Counted from the first letter of the stretch, positions 26,242 to 34,851 are shown. The stretch: 64,000 nucleotides of DNA from Bradyrhizobium sp. DOA9 (GCF_000617845.2 NZ_DF820425.1:3647725-3711724), one strand, 5' to 3'. The notes: generated from the sequence alone by a model not told the origin. Numbers and translations are program-made.

Positions 26242-27564
26242 TTACGCCGTTTCGGTCTTGGCGCTGCCGGTCGCGCTGCTGGCGCTCTCGGCCTCCGTGC
26301 CGAGGATGAAGGCGCGGCGCAGCGGCTTGATCACGAACAGCGCCATCAGCGCCGCCGTGGCGTTCAACGCCACCGCGACCACGAACACGGCCTTCCAGCC
26401 ATAGGCGGTGGAGATCACGCTCGCGAGCGGAACGAGCAGGGAGGCCGTGCCCTTGGCGGTGTAGAGCATGCCGTTGTTGGTGGTTGCGAATTTCGCGCCG
26501 AAGGTGTCGCCGCAGGTCGCGGGGAACAGCGAGTAGATCTCGCCGAACACGCCGAAATAGACCGCGGTCGCGAGCACGAACACGACAGGCACCTGGCCAT
26601 AGGCCGAGAGCGTCAGGAGCATCACCGCCGCCGTGCCGAAGGCGATGAACATGGTGGGCTCGCGGCCGATCGTGTCGGAGACAAAGCCGAACAAGGGGCG
26701 GCCGAAGCCGTCGAAGATGCGGTCGAGCGAGATCGCGAAGGTCAACGCCGCCATCTTGAAGCCGGCAAGGGTGACCGGCGTGTCGGCGATCTTGAAGTCA
26801 TGCGCGATCGGAGCGATCTGCGCCGCCGTCATCAGCCCACCCGAGGCGACCATGACGAAAACCAGATACATCACCCAGAAAACAGGGGTCCGCAGCACTT
26901 GCGGCGGAGTGAAGTCGATCCTGGTCTGCGGCAGGTTGAGCTGCTTCTTCTTCGGCGGGATCGAGATCCGCGGCGGCTGGATGAAGAAGGCGAGCACGAA
27001 CACGATCAGGCCCTGGCCGATGCCGAAGGTCAGGAACGCGTGCTGGTAGCCGCTCGCGACGATCATGCTCGCGATCGGAACGACGGTGAGTGCGGCGCCC
27101 GCGCCGAAACCGGCCGCGGTCGCGCCCGCGGCAAGACCACGGCGGTCGGGAAACCATTTCAGCGCGTTGCCGACGCAGGTGCCGTACACCGCGCCTGCGC
27201 CCATGCCACCGATGATCGCGGCCGCGTAGAGCAGGGTGAGGCTGTCGGCGTATGAGTTGAGAATCCACGAGAGTGCGATCATCGCGCCGCCGAACATGAT
27301 CACGATGCGCGGGCCGTATTTGTCGACGAACCACGCTTCCACCGGCACCAGCCAGGTCTCGGTGACGACGAAGACGGTGAAGGCGAGCTGGATCGCGGCG
27401 CGGCCCCAATGATGGGCGGCGTCGATCGGGTCGACGAACAGCGTCCAGCCGTATTGCAGATTGGCGATCATCGCCATGCAGACGATGCCCATCGCGAGCT
27501 GGAGCCAGCGGAAACCTGTGCGAAGCGGCGCGGCGGTGACGGCGCCATCGGGGTTGGAAATCAT
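26242..27564 (-). CDS. OFA-family MFS transporter (oxalate/formate antiporter-like), copy 1
   Basis: A 440-residue inner-membrane carrier with 12 predicted helices, of the oxalate:formate antiporter (OxlT-like) family. Family blocks include ANLQYGWTLFVDPI in helix 1, WFVDKYGPR after helix 2, GTCVGNALKWFPDRRGLAAG and CGDTFGAKFATTNNGMLYTAKGTASLLVP. It would import oxalate or a related monocarboxylate, possibly exchanging it for formate. The ATG at 27564 has GGGAGG upstream. An operator TGGTATACGATATTCCA lies 99 bases upstream. It is a clear paralogue of the next carrier, from which it is separated by a terminator. Confidence 0.9.
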   Translation of the reverse strand: MISNPDGAVTAAPLRTGFRWLQLAMGIVCMAMIANLQYGWTLFVDPIDAAHHWGRAAIQLAFTVFVVTETWLVPVEAWFVDKYGPRIVIMFGGAMIALSWILNSYADSLTLLYAAAIIGGMGAGAVYGTCVGNALKWFPDRRGLAAGATAAGFGAGAALTVVPIASMIVASGYQHAFLTFGIGQGLIVFVLAFFIQPPRISIPPKKKQLNLPQTRIDFTPPQVLRTPVFWVMYLVFVMVASGGLMTAAQIAPIAHDFKIADTPVTLAGFKMAALTFAISLDRIFDGFGRPLFGFVSDTIGREPTMFIAFGTAAVMLLTLSAYGQVPVVFVLATAVYFGVFGEIYSLFPATCGDTFGAKFATTNNGMLYTAKGTASLLVPLASVISTAYGWKAVFVVAVALNATAALMALFVIKPLRRAFILGTEAESASSATGSAKTETA

Positions 27565-27662
27565 CGAAACCTCCCAACGCCTGATTTGCTGTGACACAGG
27601 ATCGCAAGATGACCTGATGTCGCAAATATTGTGGTTTATCGTCGCAGGCGCCAACCGGAGAT

Positions 27663-27679
27663 TGGTATACGATATTCCA
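27663..27679. promoter_or_regulatory. GntR-type operator, site B (upstream of OFA carrier 1)
   Basis: TGGTATACGATATTCCA, 99 bases before the start of the carrier. The right half-site is ATTCCA rather than ATGCCA, a variant also seen in site D. Confidence 0.65.
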
Positions 27680-27756
27680 GATTGCAAGCCCAAACTTTTC
27701 AACAATGCGCGGGTTCCGCCTTGAGCGAGCGCGATGATCCTTCGCGCCAAACGAAA

Positions 27757-27780
27757 ACGCCCGGCCGCGAGGCCGGGCGT
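27757..27780 (-). terminator. Terminator after the second OFA carrier
   Basis: Perfect 10-base arms ACGCCCGGCC (27757-27766) and GGCCGGGCGT (27771-27780) with a GCGA loop. Read on the minus strand the stem is followed by TTTTCGTTT. It lies 25 bases after the stop at 27805. Confidence 0.75.
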
Positions 27781-27804
27781 CGTCTTGGTACGCTGGTGGG
27801 GCGA

Positions 27805-29094
27805 TCAGACCGTCGATTTCGCGACCACGACCTTGCGCCAGGGTTTGAGCACCGCGATCGCCAGCAGCGAGGCCAGGATGTTGGCGCCGGCGGCGATGAT
27901 GAATACGGCGTCCCAGGTGCCCGACGATTGCTGCATGTAGTTGGCGATCGGCACCAGCAGCGCGGCGGTGCCCTTCGCGGTGTAGAGCAGGCCGGCATTG
28001 GTGGTCGCGAACTTGGCGCCGAACGTGTCGGTGCAGGTCGAGGGGAACAGCGAATAGATCTCACCCCAGGCGAAGAACACGAAGCCGGAGAGCAGCACGA
28101 ACCAGACCGGATCGTGCCCCCAGAGGTAGAGCATCCAGATGCCGAAGCCTTCCATGCCGAAGGCGATGAACATCGTGTTCTCGCGGCCGATCATGTCGGA
28201 GATCCAGCCGAAGAACGGACGCGTCAGGCCGTTGAGCACGCGGTCGATCGTGGCCGCGAAGGTCACCGCCGTCATCGTCACCGCCATCAGCGTGACCGGG
28301 ACATTGTCGACCTTCCAGTCGGCTGCGATCGGCTTCAGGTTCGCCGTCACCATCAAGCCGCCGGCGCCGACGATCACGAACATGAAGTACATCAGCCAGA
28401 AGATCGGCTGACGCAGAACCTCGGTCGGCTGATAGTTGCGCCGGGTCTGCAGCAGATTGGCATTCGCCACCACGTGCGGCACCTGGCCCGCCTTCGGCGC
28501 GAGCAGGAAGAAGGCGAGGATGCAGATGATGATGCCCTGTCCGAGGCCGAAATAGAGGAAAGTGGTCTGGAATCCGCTGTCCTTGATCATGGCCTGGATC
28601 GGCGCGACGGTCAGCGCAGAGCCTGCACCGAAGCCGGCCGCCGTGATGCCGGCCGCAAGGCCGCGCTTGTCCGGAAACCATTTCAGCGCGTTGCCGACGC
28701 AGGTGCCGTAGACGCCGCCGGCGCCGATGCCGGCGATGATCATGCCGAGATAGTAGCCGTTGAGCGTGGTGGCCTGCGCGTTGATTGCCCAGCCGATGGC
28801 GCAGAGCACGCCGCCGACCAGCACGACGATGCGCGGACCGTATTTGTCGACGAACCATCCCTCGACCGGCACCAGCCAGGTCTCGAACAGGACGAACAGC
28901 GTGAAGGCCCATTGGATCGAGGCGCGATCCCAGCCGAACGTCTTCTGGATGTCAGGGACGAAGAACGTCCAGCCGTATTGGTAGTTGGCGATCATCACCA
29001 TCGCGCCCACGCCGATGGCCAATTGCGCCCAGCGATAAGCATCGCTCACACGTGCGACACCAGGGGCCGCAGCAGACTGCACCATGTCCGTCAT
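27805..29094 (-). CDS. OFA-family MFS transporter (oxalate/formate antiporter-like), copy 2
   Basis: A 429-residue, 12-helix carrier closely related to copy 1: ANYQYGWTFFVPDI, WFVDKYGPRIVV, YGTCVGNALKWFPDKRGLAAGI and CTDTFGAKFATTNAGLLYTAKGTAALLVP are near-identical blocks. It probably moves oxalate or a similar small acid. The ATG at 29094 is preceded by GGAGGG; an internal ATG three codons later is also possible. An operator lies 55 bases upstream and a second one 338 bases upstream in the same intergenic region. Its loops and C-terminus differ enough from copy 1 to suggest a different partner or affinity. Confidence 0.9.
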   Translation of the reverse strand: MTDMVQSAAAPGVARVSDAYRWAQLAIGVGAMVMIANYQYGWTFFVPDIQKTFGWDRASIQWAFTLFVLFETWLVPVEGWFVDKYGPRIVVLVGGVLCAIGWAINAQATTLNGYYLGMIIAGIGAGGVYGTCVGNALKWFPDKRGLAAGITAAGFGAGSALTVAPIQAMIKDSGFQTTFLYFGLGQGIIICILAFFLLAPKAGQVPHVVANANLLQTRRNYQPTEVLRQPIFWLMYFMFVIVGAGGLMVTANLKPIAADWKVDNVPVTLMAVTMTAVTFAATIDRVLNGLTRPFFGWISDMIGRENTMFIAFGMEGFGIWMLYLWGHDPVWFVLLSGFVFFAWGEIYSLFPSTCTDTFGAKFATTNAGLLYTAKGTAALLVPIANYMQQSSGTWDAVFIIAAGANILASLLAIAVLKPWRKVVVAKSTV

Positions 29095-29148
29095 TAAAAA
29101 CCCTCCCGAACGCGCCGATCATTTTTAAGCATGCGCTGGCGCGCAGCC

Positions 29149-29165
29149 TGGTATGCAATATGCCA
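29149..29165. promoter_or_regulatory. GntR-type operator, site C (upstream of OFA carrier 2)
   Basis: TGGTATGCAATATGCCA, 55 bases before the carrier start, in a 403-bp intergenic region (29095-29497) that otherwise holds no credible gene. Confidence 0.75.
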
Positions 29166-29431
29166 AGATTCAAGCGCGGACTGGAGGGTGCGGCGAAATA
29201 GCGCGGGCCTTCCACATGCGCCATGGACGCCAGATTGTAAAGCCTCAATCGCTCTCGCTGTGCCGGCGATGAGCGAGGCCCGTACGGGTTCATGATGCTG
29301 ATTTTAAATATGTTTTCTGTTCTGCGGCGTGGCCGCGGGCATCCTGGAGAACGCCGCACGCTTAAGGATTTTCTGCGCGTGCCCTGCTCGCGCCCGCCGG
29401 CGCGTGCACCGGTCGGTGACCATGCGATTAC

Positions 29432-29448
29432 TGGAATTCTATATTCCA
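29432..29448. promoter_or_regulatory. GntR-type operator, site D (perfect palindrome between tctA and OFA carrier 2)
   Basis: TGGAATTCTATATTCCA has perfectly matching half-sites TGGAAT and ATTCCA. It is 338 bases upstream of carrier 2 and just after the end of tctA, so it may be an upstream auxiliary site or serve an unannotated promoter. The half-site differs by one base from the other sites. Confidence 0.5.
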
Positions 29449-29497
29449 GAAGTCCGGCCTGCGGCAATCTGGCGTCGGCACCTGCGCAGATCCCGTC

Positions 29498-30997
29498 TCA
29501 CGCCATCGACGTTCGGAGCCGGCTGTAGCCTTCCTGGATCGCGGACCAGAACAGGGCGACCAGGCCGAGCGCCATGATGGTGCTGACGAGGCCGTTGGAG
29601 AAGAACACCCCGAGCGAGCCTTGCGATCCCAGCAGCGACTGGCGGAAGGCTTCCTCGGCCTTGTCGCCGAGCACGATGGCCAGCACCAGCGGCGCGAGCG
29701 GGTAATTGCATTTCTTCAGGAGATAGCCCAGCACGCCGAACACCAGCATCAGCATCACGTCGAAGGTGCTGTTGTGCACCGAATAGGCGCCGATGGCGCA
29801 GAGCACCAGGATCAGCGGCGCGATGATGCCGAACGGCACGCGCAGGATCGCGGCGAACAGCGGCACGCAGGTGAGCACGACGATGAGGCCGGCGAGATTG
29901 CCGAGATACATCGAGGCGATCAGGCCCCAGACGAATTCCTTCTGCTCGACGAACAGCATCGGTCCGGGCTGCAGGCCCCAGATCAACAATCCGCCGAGCA
30001 GCACCGCGGCAGTCGGCGAACCCGGCACGCCGAGCGACAGCATCGGCAGCAGCGCCGAGGTGCCGGCGGCATGCGCGGCCGTCTCCGGTGCGATCACGCC
30101 CTCGATCTCGCCCTTGCCGAAATTGTTGCCGCGCCGCGCCAGGCGCTTGGCGATGCCGTAGCTCATGAAGGAGGCCGGCGTCGCACCGGCGGGCGTGACG
30201 CCCATCCAGCAGCCGATCAGGCAGGAGCGCAGCGAGGTCATCCAATAGGCGGGCAGCTCGCGCCAGGTCTGCAGCACGACGCGAAGGTTGATGCTGGCAT
30301 TGCCGCCGCGGAAGGCGAGGCCTTCCTCCATGGTCAGCAGGATCTCGCCGATGCCGAACAGGCCGATCACGGCGATCAGGAAGTCGAAGCCGTTGAGCAG
30401 CTCGGTGACGCCGAAGGTCAGCCGCAATTGTCCCGTGATCGAATCGAGGCCGACGGCCGCGAGCGCAAAGCCCATCATCATCGCCGCGATGGTCTTGAAC
30501 GGCGGCTCCTTGCTGAGGCCGACGAAGGAGCAGAAGGCGAGGAAGTACACCGCGAATTTTTCCGCCGGCCCAAATCGCAACGCGAAGCCGGCGACCAGCG
30601 GCGCCACCAGCGTGATCATGATGACGGCAAACAGCGCGCCGACGAAGGAGGAGGTGAAGGCAGCGGTCAGGGCTTCGCCGGGCTTGCCCTGCTGCGCCAT
30701 CGGATAACCGTCGAAGGTGGTCGCCACCGACCATGGCTCGCCGGGAATGTTGAACAGGATCGAGGTGATGGCGCCGCCGAACAATGCGCCCCAATAGATG
30801 CAGGACAGCATGATGATCGCCGACGTCGGCGGCATGCTGAAGGTCAGTGGAAGCAGGATCGCGACGCCGTTGGCGCCGCCTAACCCCGGCAGCACGCCGA
30901 TGATGACCCCGAGCGTGATGCCGATCACCATCAGCATGATGTTGTAGGGCTGCAGGGCGACCGCGAAGCCGTGAAACAGATTGGCCAACTCTTCCAT
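29498..30997 (-). CDS. tctA: Tripartite tricarboxylate transporter, large membrane subunit TctA
   Basis: A 499-residue inner-membrane protein with about 12 helices. The TctA signature region is GVIIGVLPGLGGANGVAILLPLTF near the N-terminus, followed by YWGALFGGAITSILFNIPGEPWSVATTFDGYPMA and, later, the inverted partner SLGVPGSPTAAVLLGGLL. It forms the channel of a binding-protein-dependent secondary importer for carboxylates. It is the last gene of a tctC-tctB-tctA operon, 58 bases after tctB. The position in the GntR-operator block suggests that the substrate is a dicarboxylate or other acid of the same pathway. Confidence 0.93.
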   Translation of the reverse strand: MEELANLFHGFAVALQPYNIMLMVIGITLGVIIGVLPGLGGANGVAILLPLTFSMPPTSAIIMLSCIYWGALFGGAITSILFNIPGEPWSVATTFDGYPMAQQGKPGEALTAAFTSSFVGALFAVIMITLVAPLVAGFALRFGPAEKFAVYFLAFCSFVGLSKEPPFKTIAAMMMGFALAAVGLDSITGQLRLTFGVTELLNGFDFLIAVIGLFGIGEILLTMEEGLAFRGGNASINLRVVLQTWRELPAYWMTSLRSCLIGCWMGVTPAGATPASFMSYGIAKRLARRGNNFGKGEIEGVIAPETAAHAAGTSALLPMLSLGVPGSPTAAVLLGGLLIWGLQPGPMLFVEQKEFVWGLIASMYLGNLAGLIVVLTCVPLFAAILRVPFGIIAPLILVLCAIGAYSVHNSTFDVMLMLVFGVLGYLLKKCNYPLAPLVLAIVLGDKAEEAFRQSLLGSQGSLGVFFSNGLVSTIMALGLVALFWSAIQEGYSRLRTSMA

Positions 30998-31055
30998 GTC
31001 AAGACGTCCTGCAGCAGCAATTGAACGAATGCGTGGCCCTCACAGGCCAAGCCTT

Positions 31056-31553
31056 TCACAAGCCGAGCCATTCCTCGAGCGGCCCCTTGGGCAGCGGGAC
31101 CAGGAACCAGCGCTCGAACACGAGATAGGTCACGACCGGCATGCCGACCGCCACCGCGACGACGGTGAGCCAGCGATAGCCGCCGAGCCAGCGCATGAAC
31201 CAGGCGATGAACACCATCGAGCCGACGTAAAGCCCGATGAGCGGCATCGAGCCGACATAGATCGCGGTCGGCACGACGACGCTCATGACCTGGCGCAGCT
31301 GCCCCCATTCCGCGAACAGCCGGCCATCGTCGTCGCGCTGCGCGTGCCAGAGGTTGATGGCGCTCGCACCGACGATGGCGGCGCCGATGTAAAACGGAAA
31401 GAAGCCGGCGCGCGGCCCCTCCGCGCCCCAGTTGATGCCGGCTTTCAGGCTGCCGAAGATCACGATGACGCCGAACACGCCGATCAGCAGCGCCATGCCG
31501 ATTTCCAGCGTCTTGTGCGCGGGGCCTGCGTCGGATCTGGATCTTTCAGTCAT
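31056..31553 (-). CDS. tctB: Tripartite tricarboxylate transporter, small membrane subunit TctB
   Basis: A 165-residue protein with four membrane helices, family-typical in length and position. It starts MTERSRSDAGPAHKTLEIG at an ATG with GGAGG upstream; the open frame further upstream is tctC in another frame. Blocks WGAEGPRAGFFPFYIG and VFERWFLVPLPKGPLE are characteristic of TctB. It pairs with TctA in the inner membrane. Confidence 0.9.
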   Translation of the reverse strand: MTERSRSDAGPAHKTLEIGMALLIGVFGVIVIFGSLKAGINWGAEGPRAGFFPFYIGAAIVGASAINLWHAQRDDDGRLFAEWGQLRQVMSVVVPTAIYVGSMPLIGLYVGSMVFIAWFMRWLGGYRWLTVVAVAVGMPVVTYLVFERWFLVPLPKGPLEEWLGL

Positions 31554-31639
31554 GGGACCTCCAGGCGGACATGCAGTCATCCACGGTCGCAGCCGGCCCG
31601 AGGACGCGCAGCGCCCTCGGCCGTCATCGATGCCGTGGC

Positions 31640-32644
31640 TCAATTCGATGCGAGGAAGCCGGCTTCCTTCATCAGGCCTTCGTGGCGCTTCTCCTCCGCC
31701 TCGACCCATTTGGCGTAGTCGGCACCGGTCAGGAAGGTCGCGTTGAAGGCGCCGCTCTTCATGAACTCCTGCCATTCCGGCGTGGCGCGGACCTTCTTGA
31801 AAAGCTCGACGTAATATTCGACCTGGTCCTTGGTGGCCTTGGGCGACATGAAGATGCCGCGCAGCATGAGGTATTCCATGGCGAGGCCCTGCGACTTGCA
31901 GGTCGGAATGTCCTTCCAGGCCTTGCCGTCGGCGATCGGCTCGTCATAGGCCATCGGCTGGGCGTCGAACACGCAGAGCGGACGGAGCTTGCCGCCGCGC
32001 CATTGCGCGACCGCCTCGATCGGATTGTTGACGGTCGAATCGATGTGGTTGCCGACGAGCTGGACGGCGACTTCGCCGCCGCCCTTGTAGGGGATGTAGG
32101 TGAACTTCGCCTCGATCGCCTTCTCGAGGCCGACCGTGATGATCTGGTCTTCCTGCTTGGAGCCGGTGCCGCCCATCTTGAACGTGCCGCTTGGGGCCTT
32201 CTTCGCCGCGTCGACGTAGTCCTTGACGGTGGCGTACGGCTTCTCGGCGTTGACCCAGAGCACGAACTCGTCGAGCGCCAGCATCGCCACCGGCGTCAGA
32301 TCCTTCCAGTTGAAGGGGATGCCCGTCGCCAGCGGCGTCGTGAACAGGTTCGACAGCGTGATGATGATCTTGTGCGGATTGCCCGACGAGGTCTTCACGT
32401 CGAGGAAGCCTTCGCCGCCCGCACCGCCTGCCTTGTTGATGACGACCAGCGGCTGCTTCATCAGATTGTGCTTGGTGACGATGCCCTGGATGGTGCGCGC
32501 CATCTGATCGGCGCCGCCGCCGGTGCCTGCGGGCACGATGAACTCCACCGGACGAACCGGCTCCCAGGCGGCCCGGCTTGCGGTGCTGCTGGCGCACGAT
32601 ATCGCAATTGCCGCCAAAGCGACATTCAGAACGAATGGCTTCAT
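31640..32644 (-). CDS. tctC: Tripartite tricarboxylate transporter solute-binding protein (TctC/Bug family)
   Basis: A 334-residue periplasmic binding protein. Residues 1-25 are a signal peptide (KPFVLNVALAAIAISCASS... up to SRA-AWEP). Family blocks are VEFIVPAGTGGGADQMART, VINKAGGAGGEG and YIPYKGGGEVAVQLVGNHID. The ATG at 32644 has GGAGAG upstream. It heads the tctCBA operon; the nearest operator is 272 bases upstream, leaving an unusually long leader of about 270 bases. The ligand is not visible from sequence. Confidence 0.92.
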   Translation of the reverse strand: MKPFVLNVALAAIAISCASSTASRAAWEPVRPVEFIVPAGTGGGADQMARTIQGIVTKHNLMKQPLVVINKAGGAGGEGFLDVKTSSGNPHKIIITLSNLFTTPLATGIPFNWKDLTPVAMLALDEFVLWVNAEKPYATVKDYVDAAKKAPSGTFKMGGTGSKQEDQIITVGLEKAIEAKFTYIPYKGGGEVAVQLVGNHIDSTVNNPIEAVAQWRGGKLRPLCVFDAQPMAYDEPIADGKAWKDIPTCKSQGLAMEYLMLRGIFMSPKATKDQVEYYVELFKKVRATPEWQEFMKSGAFNATFLTGADYAKWVEAEEKRHEGLMKEAGFLASN

Positions 32645-32915
32645 CTGTTTCTCTCCCTGTCGAACCCTCAACGCAGCCGCTCTTTGTCGGCTTGCGTAGC
32701 CCATCTCGAGTCACATGCCTCGGGTTTACCCTTGCGGTCCAGTACCCATGGCAGTCCCGATAGAAACTCTATGAGCAGGGATAACGCGCGGCATCCGCTT
32801 CTTTCGGCTAAGGCTCGCCAAGGGCGCGGCAAACATGCCTCTCAGCCTTCCGTCCTGCGTTACGCTTCCCCGTCCTTACACTCTCAAATCGTGCAACCGT
32901 TCTTGATTGAATGGA

Positions 32916-32932
32916 TGGTATGCGAAATGCCA
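32916..32932. promoter_or_regulatory. GntR-type operator, site E (upstream of tctCBA)
   Basis: TGGTATGCGAAATGCCA, 272 bases before the tctC start and 88 bases after the terminator of the small ORF. The distance implies either a long leader or an unseen promoter arrangement. Confidence 0.7.
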
Positions 32933-33019
32933 GTAGACAAACAATCGGAATCGTCGGTTGTCCTCGGCGGACCAATCGTCGCAGTTCGCTCGCCCCGCGA
33001 GGGGAGAGCTGCAAAACAG

Positions 33020-33046
33020 AAATGGCCCCGTCGGGCGGGGCCATTT
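33020..33046 (-). terminator. Terminator after the 45-residue ORF
   Basis: Perfect 11-base arms AAATGGCCCCG and CGGGGCCATTT around a five-base loop; on the minus strand it is followed by CTGTTTTG. It isolates the small ORF from tctC, making the ORF a monocistronic unit. Confidence 0.7.
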
Positions 33047-33109
33047 GGTCAAGCAATGCGTCTTCGGCTGTCTGCCATCGCCCGTTCAGTGAGGGCAGCG
33101 CAGACCTTC

Positions 33110-33247
33110 TTACAGGCCGAAGCGCGGCAAGTCCCCGTTGCGATTGGAGATTTCGGCGCTTGCCATCAGCAGACCGTCGAGCGCGGCCAGCAGGCGGGCG
33201 AACAGCGAGGAGGACGGCGCGAGGGCAACGGAAGCGATCTTGGACAT
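33110..33247 (-). CDS. 45-residue small protein with its own GntR-type operator and terminator
   Basis: The ORF starts at ATG 33247 with AAAGGGA eight bases upstream and ends at a TAA. The product begins MSKIASVALAPSSSLFARLL and ends ISNRNGDLPRFGL, with a middle amphipathic or weakly hydrophobic helix (LFARLLAALDGLLMASAEIS). Small Bradyrhizobium proteins ending NRNGDxPxFGL feel familiar, but I know of no function. An operator-like site lies 58 bases upstream and a strong terminator follows, so it is a separate transcription unit. Candidate roles are a small regulator of a transporter or a peptide that associates with a membrane; both are speculation. Confidence 0.75.
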   Translation of the reverse strand: MSKIASVALAPSSSLFARLLAALDGLLMASAEISNRNGDLPRFGL

Positions 33248-33304
33248 CGGAAATCCCTTTCTTGAGAACAGGCAGTCTTGCTGTCTCATGTCGAAGGACA
33301 ATTT

Positions 33305-33321
33305 ATGTATACCAGATGCCA
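33305..33321. promoter_or_regulatory. GntR-type operator, site F (upstream of the 45-residue ORF), degenerate
   Basis: ATGTATACCAGATGCCA: right half-site perfect, left half-site matches at four of six positions. Its distance of 58 bases from the start is the same as for site G upstream of gntR. Confidence 0.6.
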
Positions 33322-33536
33322 CTGTCCATCCGCTTGTTTGCATAGCAGCATGCGATCTCTCGCATTGCAGCATAATGCCGGGTTAACGGACCATCCTTTC
33401 CGCCCCTGATGGCGCGAAACGGGGGATAATTATTCGGGTCAGGTCCCGGCCGCACCGCAACGGGGAAGGCCTTGGCAGGCCCACTCAAAGCGGCTAGTGG
33501 TCCGCCCCCTTATCCGATCAACAGTCAGAGTGGTTC

Positions 33537-34850
33537 ATGTCGAGCGCCTCGCCCGCCGTCTCGATCGGCATCGATTTTGGGACCAGCAATACGGTCGTTG
33601 CGCTGGCGGCGGACGACCGCCGGGTCGAGGCCATTCGCTTCGACCATGGCGGGCAGCGCCACAGCGTCTACGTGTCGGCGCTGTGCTTCTGGGAGGACCG
33701 GCCGGGCGCCGGCGCCCAGGCCGAGGGCGGGCCATGGGCGATCGAGCAGTTCCTCGAAGGACGCCACGTCTATCGCTTCCTGCAATCGTTCAAGACATTT
33801 GCGGCGAGCTCGAGCTTCAACACCACGCAAGTCTTCCGCCAACGCTACAAGTTCGAGGACATTCTGGCGGCGTTCCTGCGCACGCTGGCGCGCCATGGCG
33901 GGGACAGGTTCGGCTTCGACGCCGCGAACATCACCGTCGGCCGCCCGGTGCGCTTTGCCGGCGGCAATCCCGACGAGGCGCTGGCGATGCAGCGCTACCG
34001 CGCCGCGTTCGAGCGCCTGGGCGCGGGCCACGCGCGCTATGTCTACGAGCCCGTGGGCGCGGCGTTCTCGTTTGCCCGCAGGCTGGAGCGCGATGCCACC
34101 GTGCTGGTGGCCGATTTCGGCGGCGGCACCAGCGATTTCTCCGTGATGCGTTTCTCGCGCGCGGGCGGCGTCCTTCGCGCCGAGCCGCTCGGCCATGCCG
34201 GCATCGGCGTTGCCGGCGACACCTTCGATTATCGCATCGTCGACCACATCGTGTCGCCGCGGCTCGGCAAGGGCTCCAGCTTCCGCTCGTTCGACAAGGT
34301 TCTGCCCGTCCCCAGCGGCCATTACACCAACCTCGCGCGCTGGCATCAGCTGGCGATGATGAAGAGCAACGGCGATCTGCGCGAGCTCCGCGAGCTCCAG
34401 CGTACCGCGCTGAAGCCGGAGCTGCTCGAGGATTTCATCACCATCGTCGATCTCGACCTCGGCTTTGCGCTGTACCGCGCGGTCTCCGACGCCAAGGTCG
34501 CGCTCTCGGCGCAGGACGAGGTGGACTTCCGCTTCAGGGGCGGCGGCGTCGACATCGGCGCGGCGATCACGCGGAAGAAATTCGAATCCTGGATTGCCGA
34601 CGACATCGCCCGGCTGGGTGCCACCGTCGACAAGGTGCTGGCCGAGGCCCGTATCGCCTCGCGCGAGGTGGAGAAGGTGTTTTTGACCGGCGGCACCTCG
34701 TTCGTGCCCGCGGTCCGAAAATTGTTCGCCGACCGCTTCGGCAACGAACGGCTGATGTCCGGCGACCAGTTCGAGTCGATCGCCTATGGCCTGGCTCTGA
34801 TCGGGCACAGTCCGGGGCCCGACCGCTGGACGGCGGGCGAGGGGCTCTAA
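33537..34850 (+). CDS. Hsp70/YegD-family ATPase without substrate-binding domain
   Basis: A 437-residue cytoplasmic protein of the actin/Hsp70 ATPase superfamily. Phosphate-1 loop GIDFGTSNTVVAL, phosphate-2 loop VLVADFGGGTSDFSVM and adenosine loop VFLTGGTSFVP are all present. It lacks the C-terminal peptide-binding domain of DnaK, which fits the YegD group of putative chaperones. It begins at ATG 33537; the ribosome site is weak. Clients and regulation are unknown. It is monocistronic and followed by a dispersed repeat. Confidence 0.92.
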   Translation: MSSASPAVSIGIDFGTSNTVVALAADDRRVEAIRFDHGGQRHSVYVSALCFWEDRPGAGAQAEGGPWAIEQFLEGRHVYRFLQSFKTFAASSSFNTTQVFRQRYKFEDILAAFLRTLARHGGDRFGFDAANITVGRPVRFAGGNPDEALAMQRYRAAFERLGAGHARYVYEPVGAAFSFARRLERDATVLVADFGGGTSDFSVMRFSRAGGVLRAEPLGHAGIGVAGDTFDYRIVDHIVSPRLGKGSSFRSFDKVLPVPSGHYTNLARWHQLAMMKSNGDLRELRELQRTALKPELLEDFITIVDLDLGFALYRAVSDAKVALSAQDEVDFRFRGGGVDIGAAITRKKFESWIADDIARLGATVDKVLAEARIASREVEKVFLTGGTSFVPAVRKLFADRFGNERLMSGDQFESIAYGLALIGHSPGPDRWTAGEGL

Positions 34851-34851
34851 G

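Larger units (their letters stand above)
32645..33109. other. 465-bp intergenic region with an operator and a terminator
   Basis: Between tctC and the 45-residue ORF. It holds operator site E (32916-32932) and a terminator (33020-33046). A 36-codon minus-strand frame starting near 32826 has no properly spaced ribosome site, so it was not called a gene. Confidence 0.6.

Noticed and set aside
29292..29528. 78-residue frame between OFA carrier 2 and tctA
   Set aside because: Runs into the tctA end, has no ribosome site and covers operator site D.
32717..32826. 36-codon minus-strand frame in the tctC leader
   Set aside because: The purine-rich stretch before its ATG is only about one base away, too close for a ribosome site.
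31571..33265. 564-residue plus-strand frame across tctB-tctC and the small ORF
   Set aside because: Antisense shadow that runs through operator, terminator and several genes.
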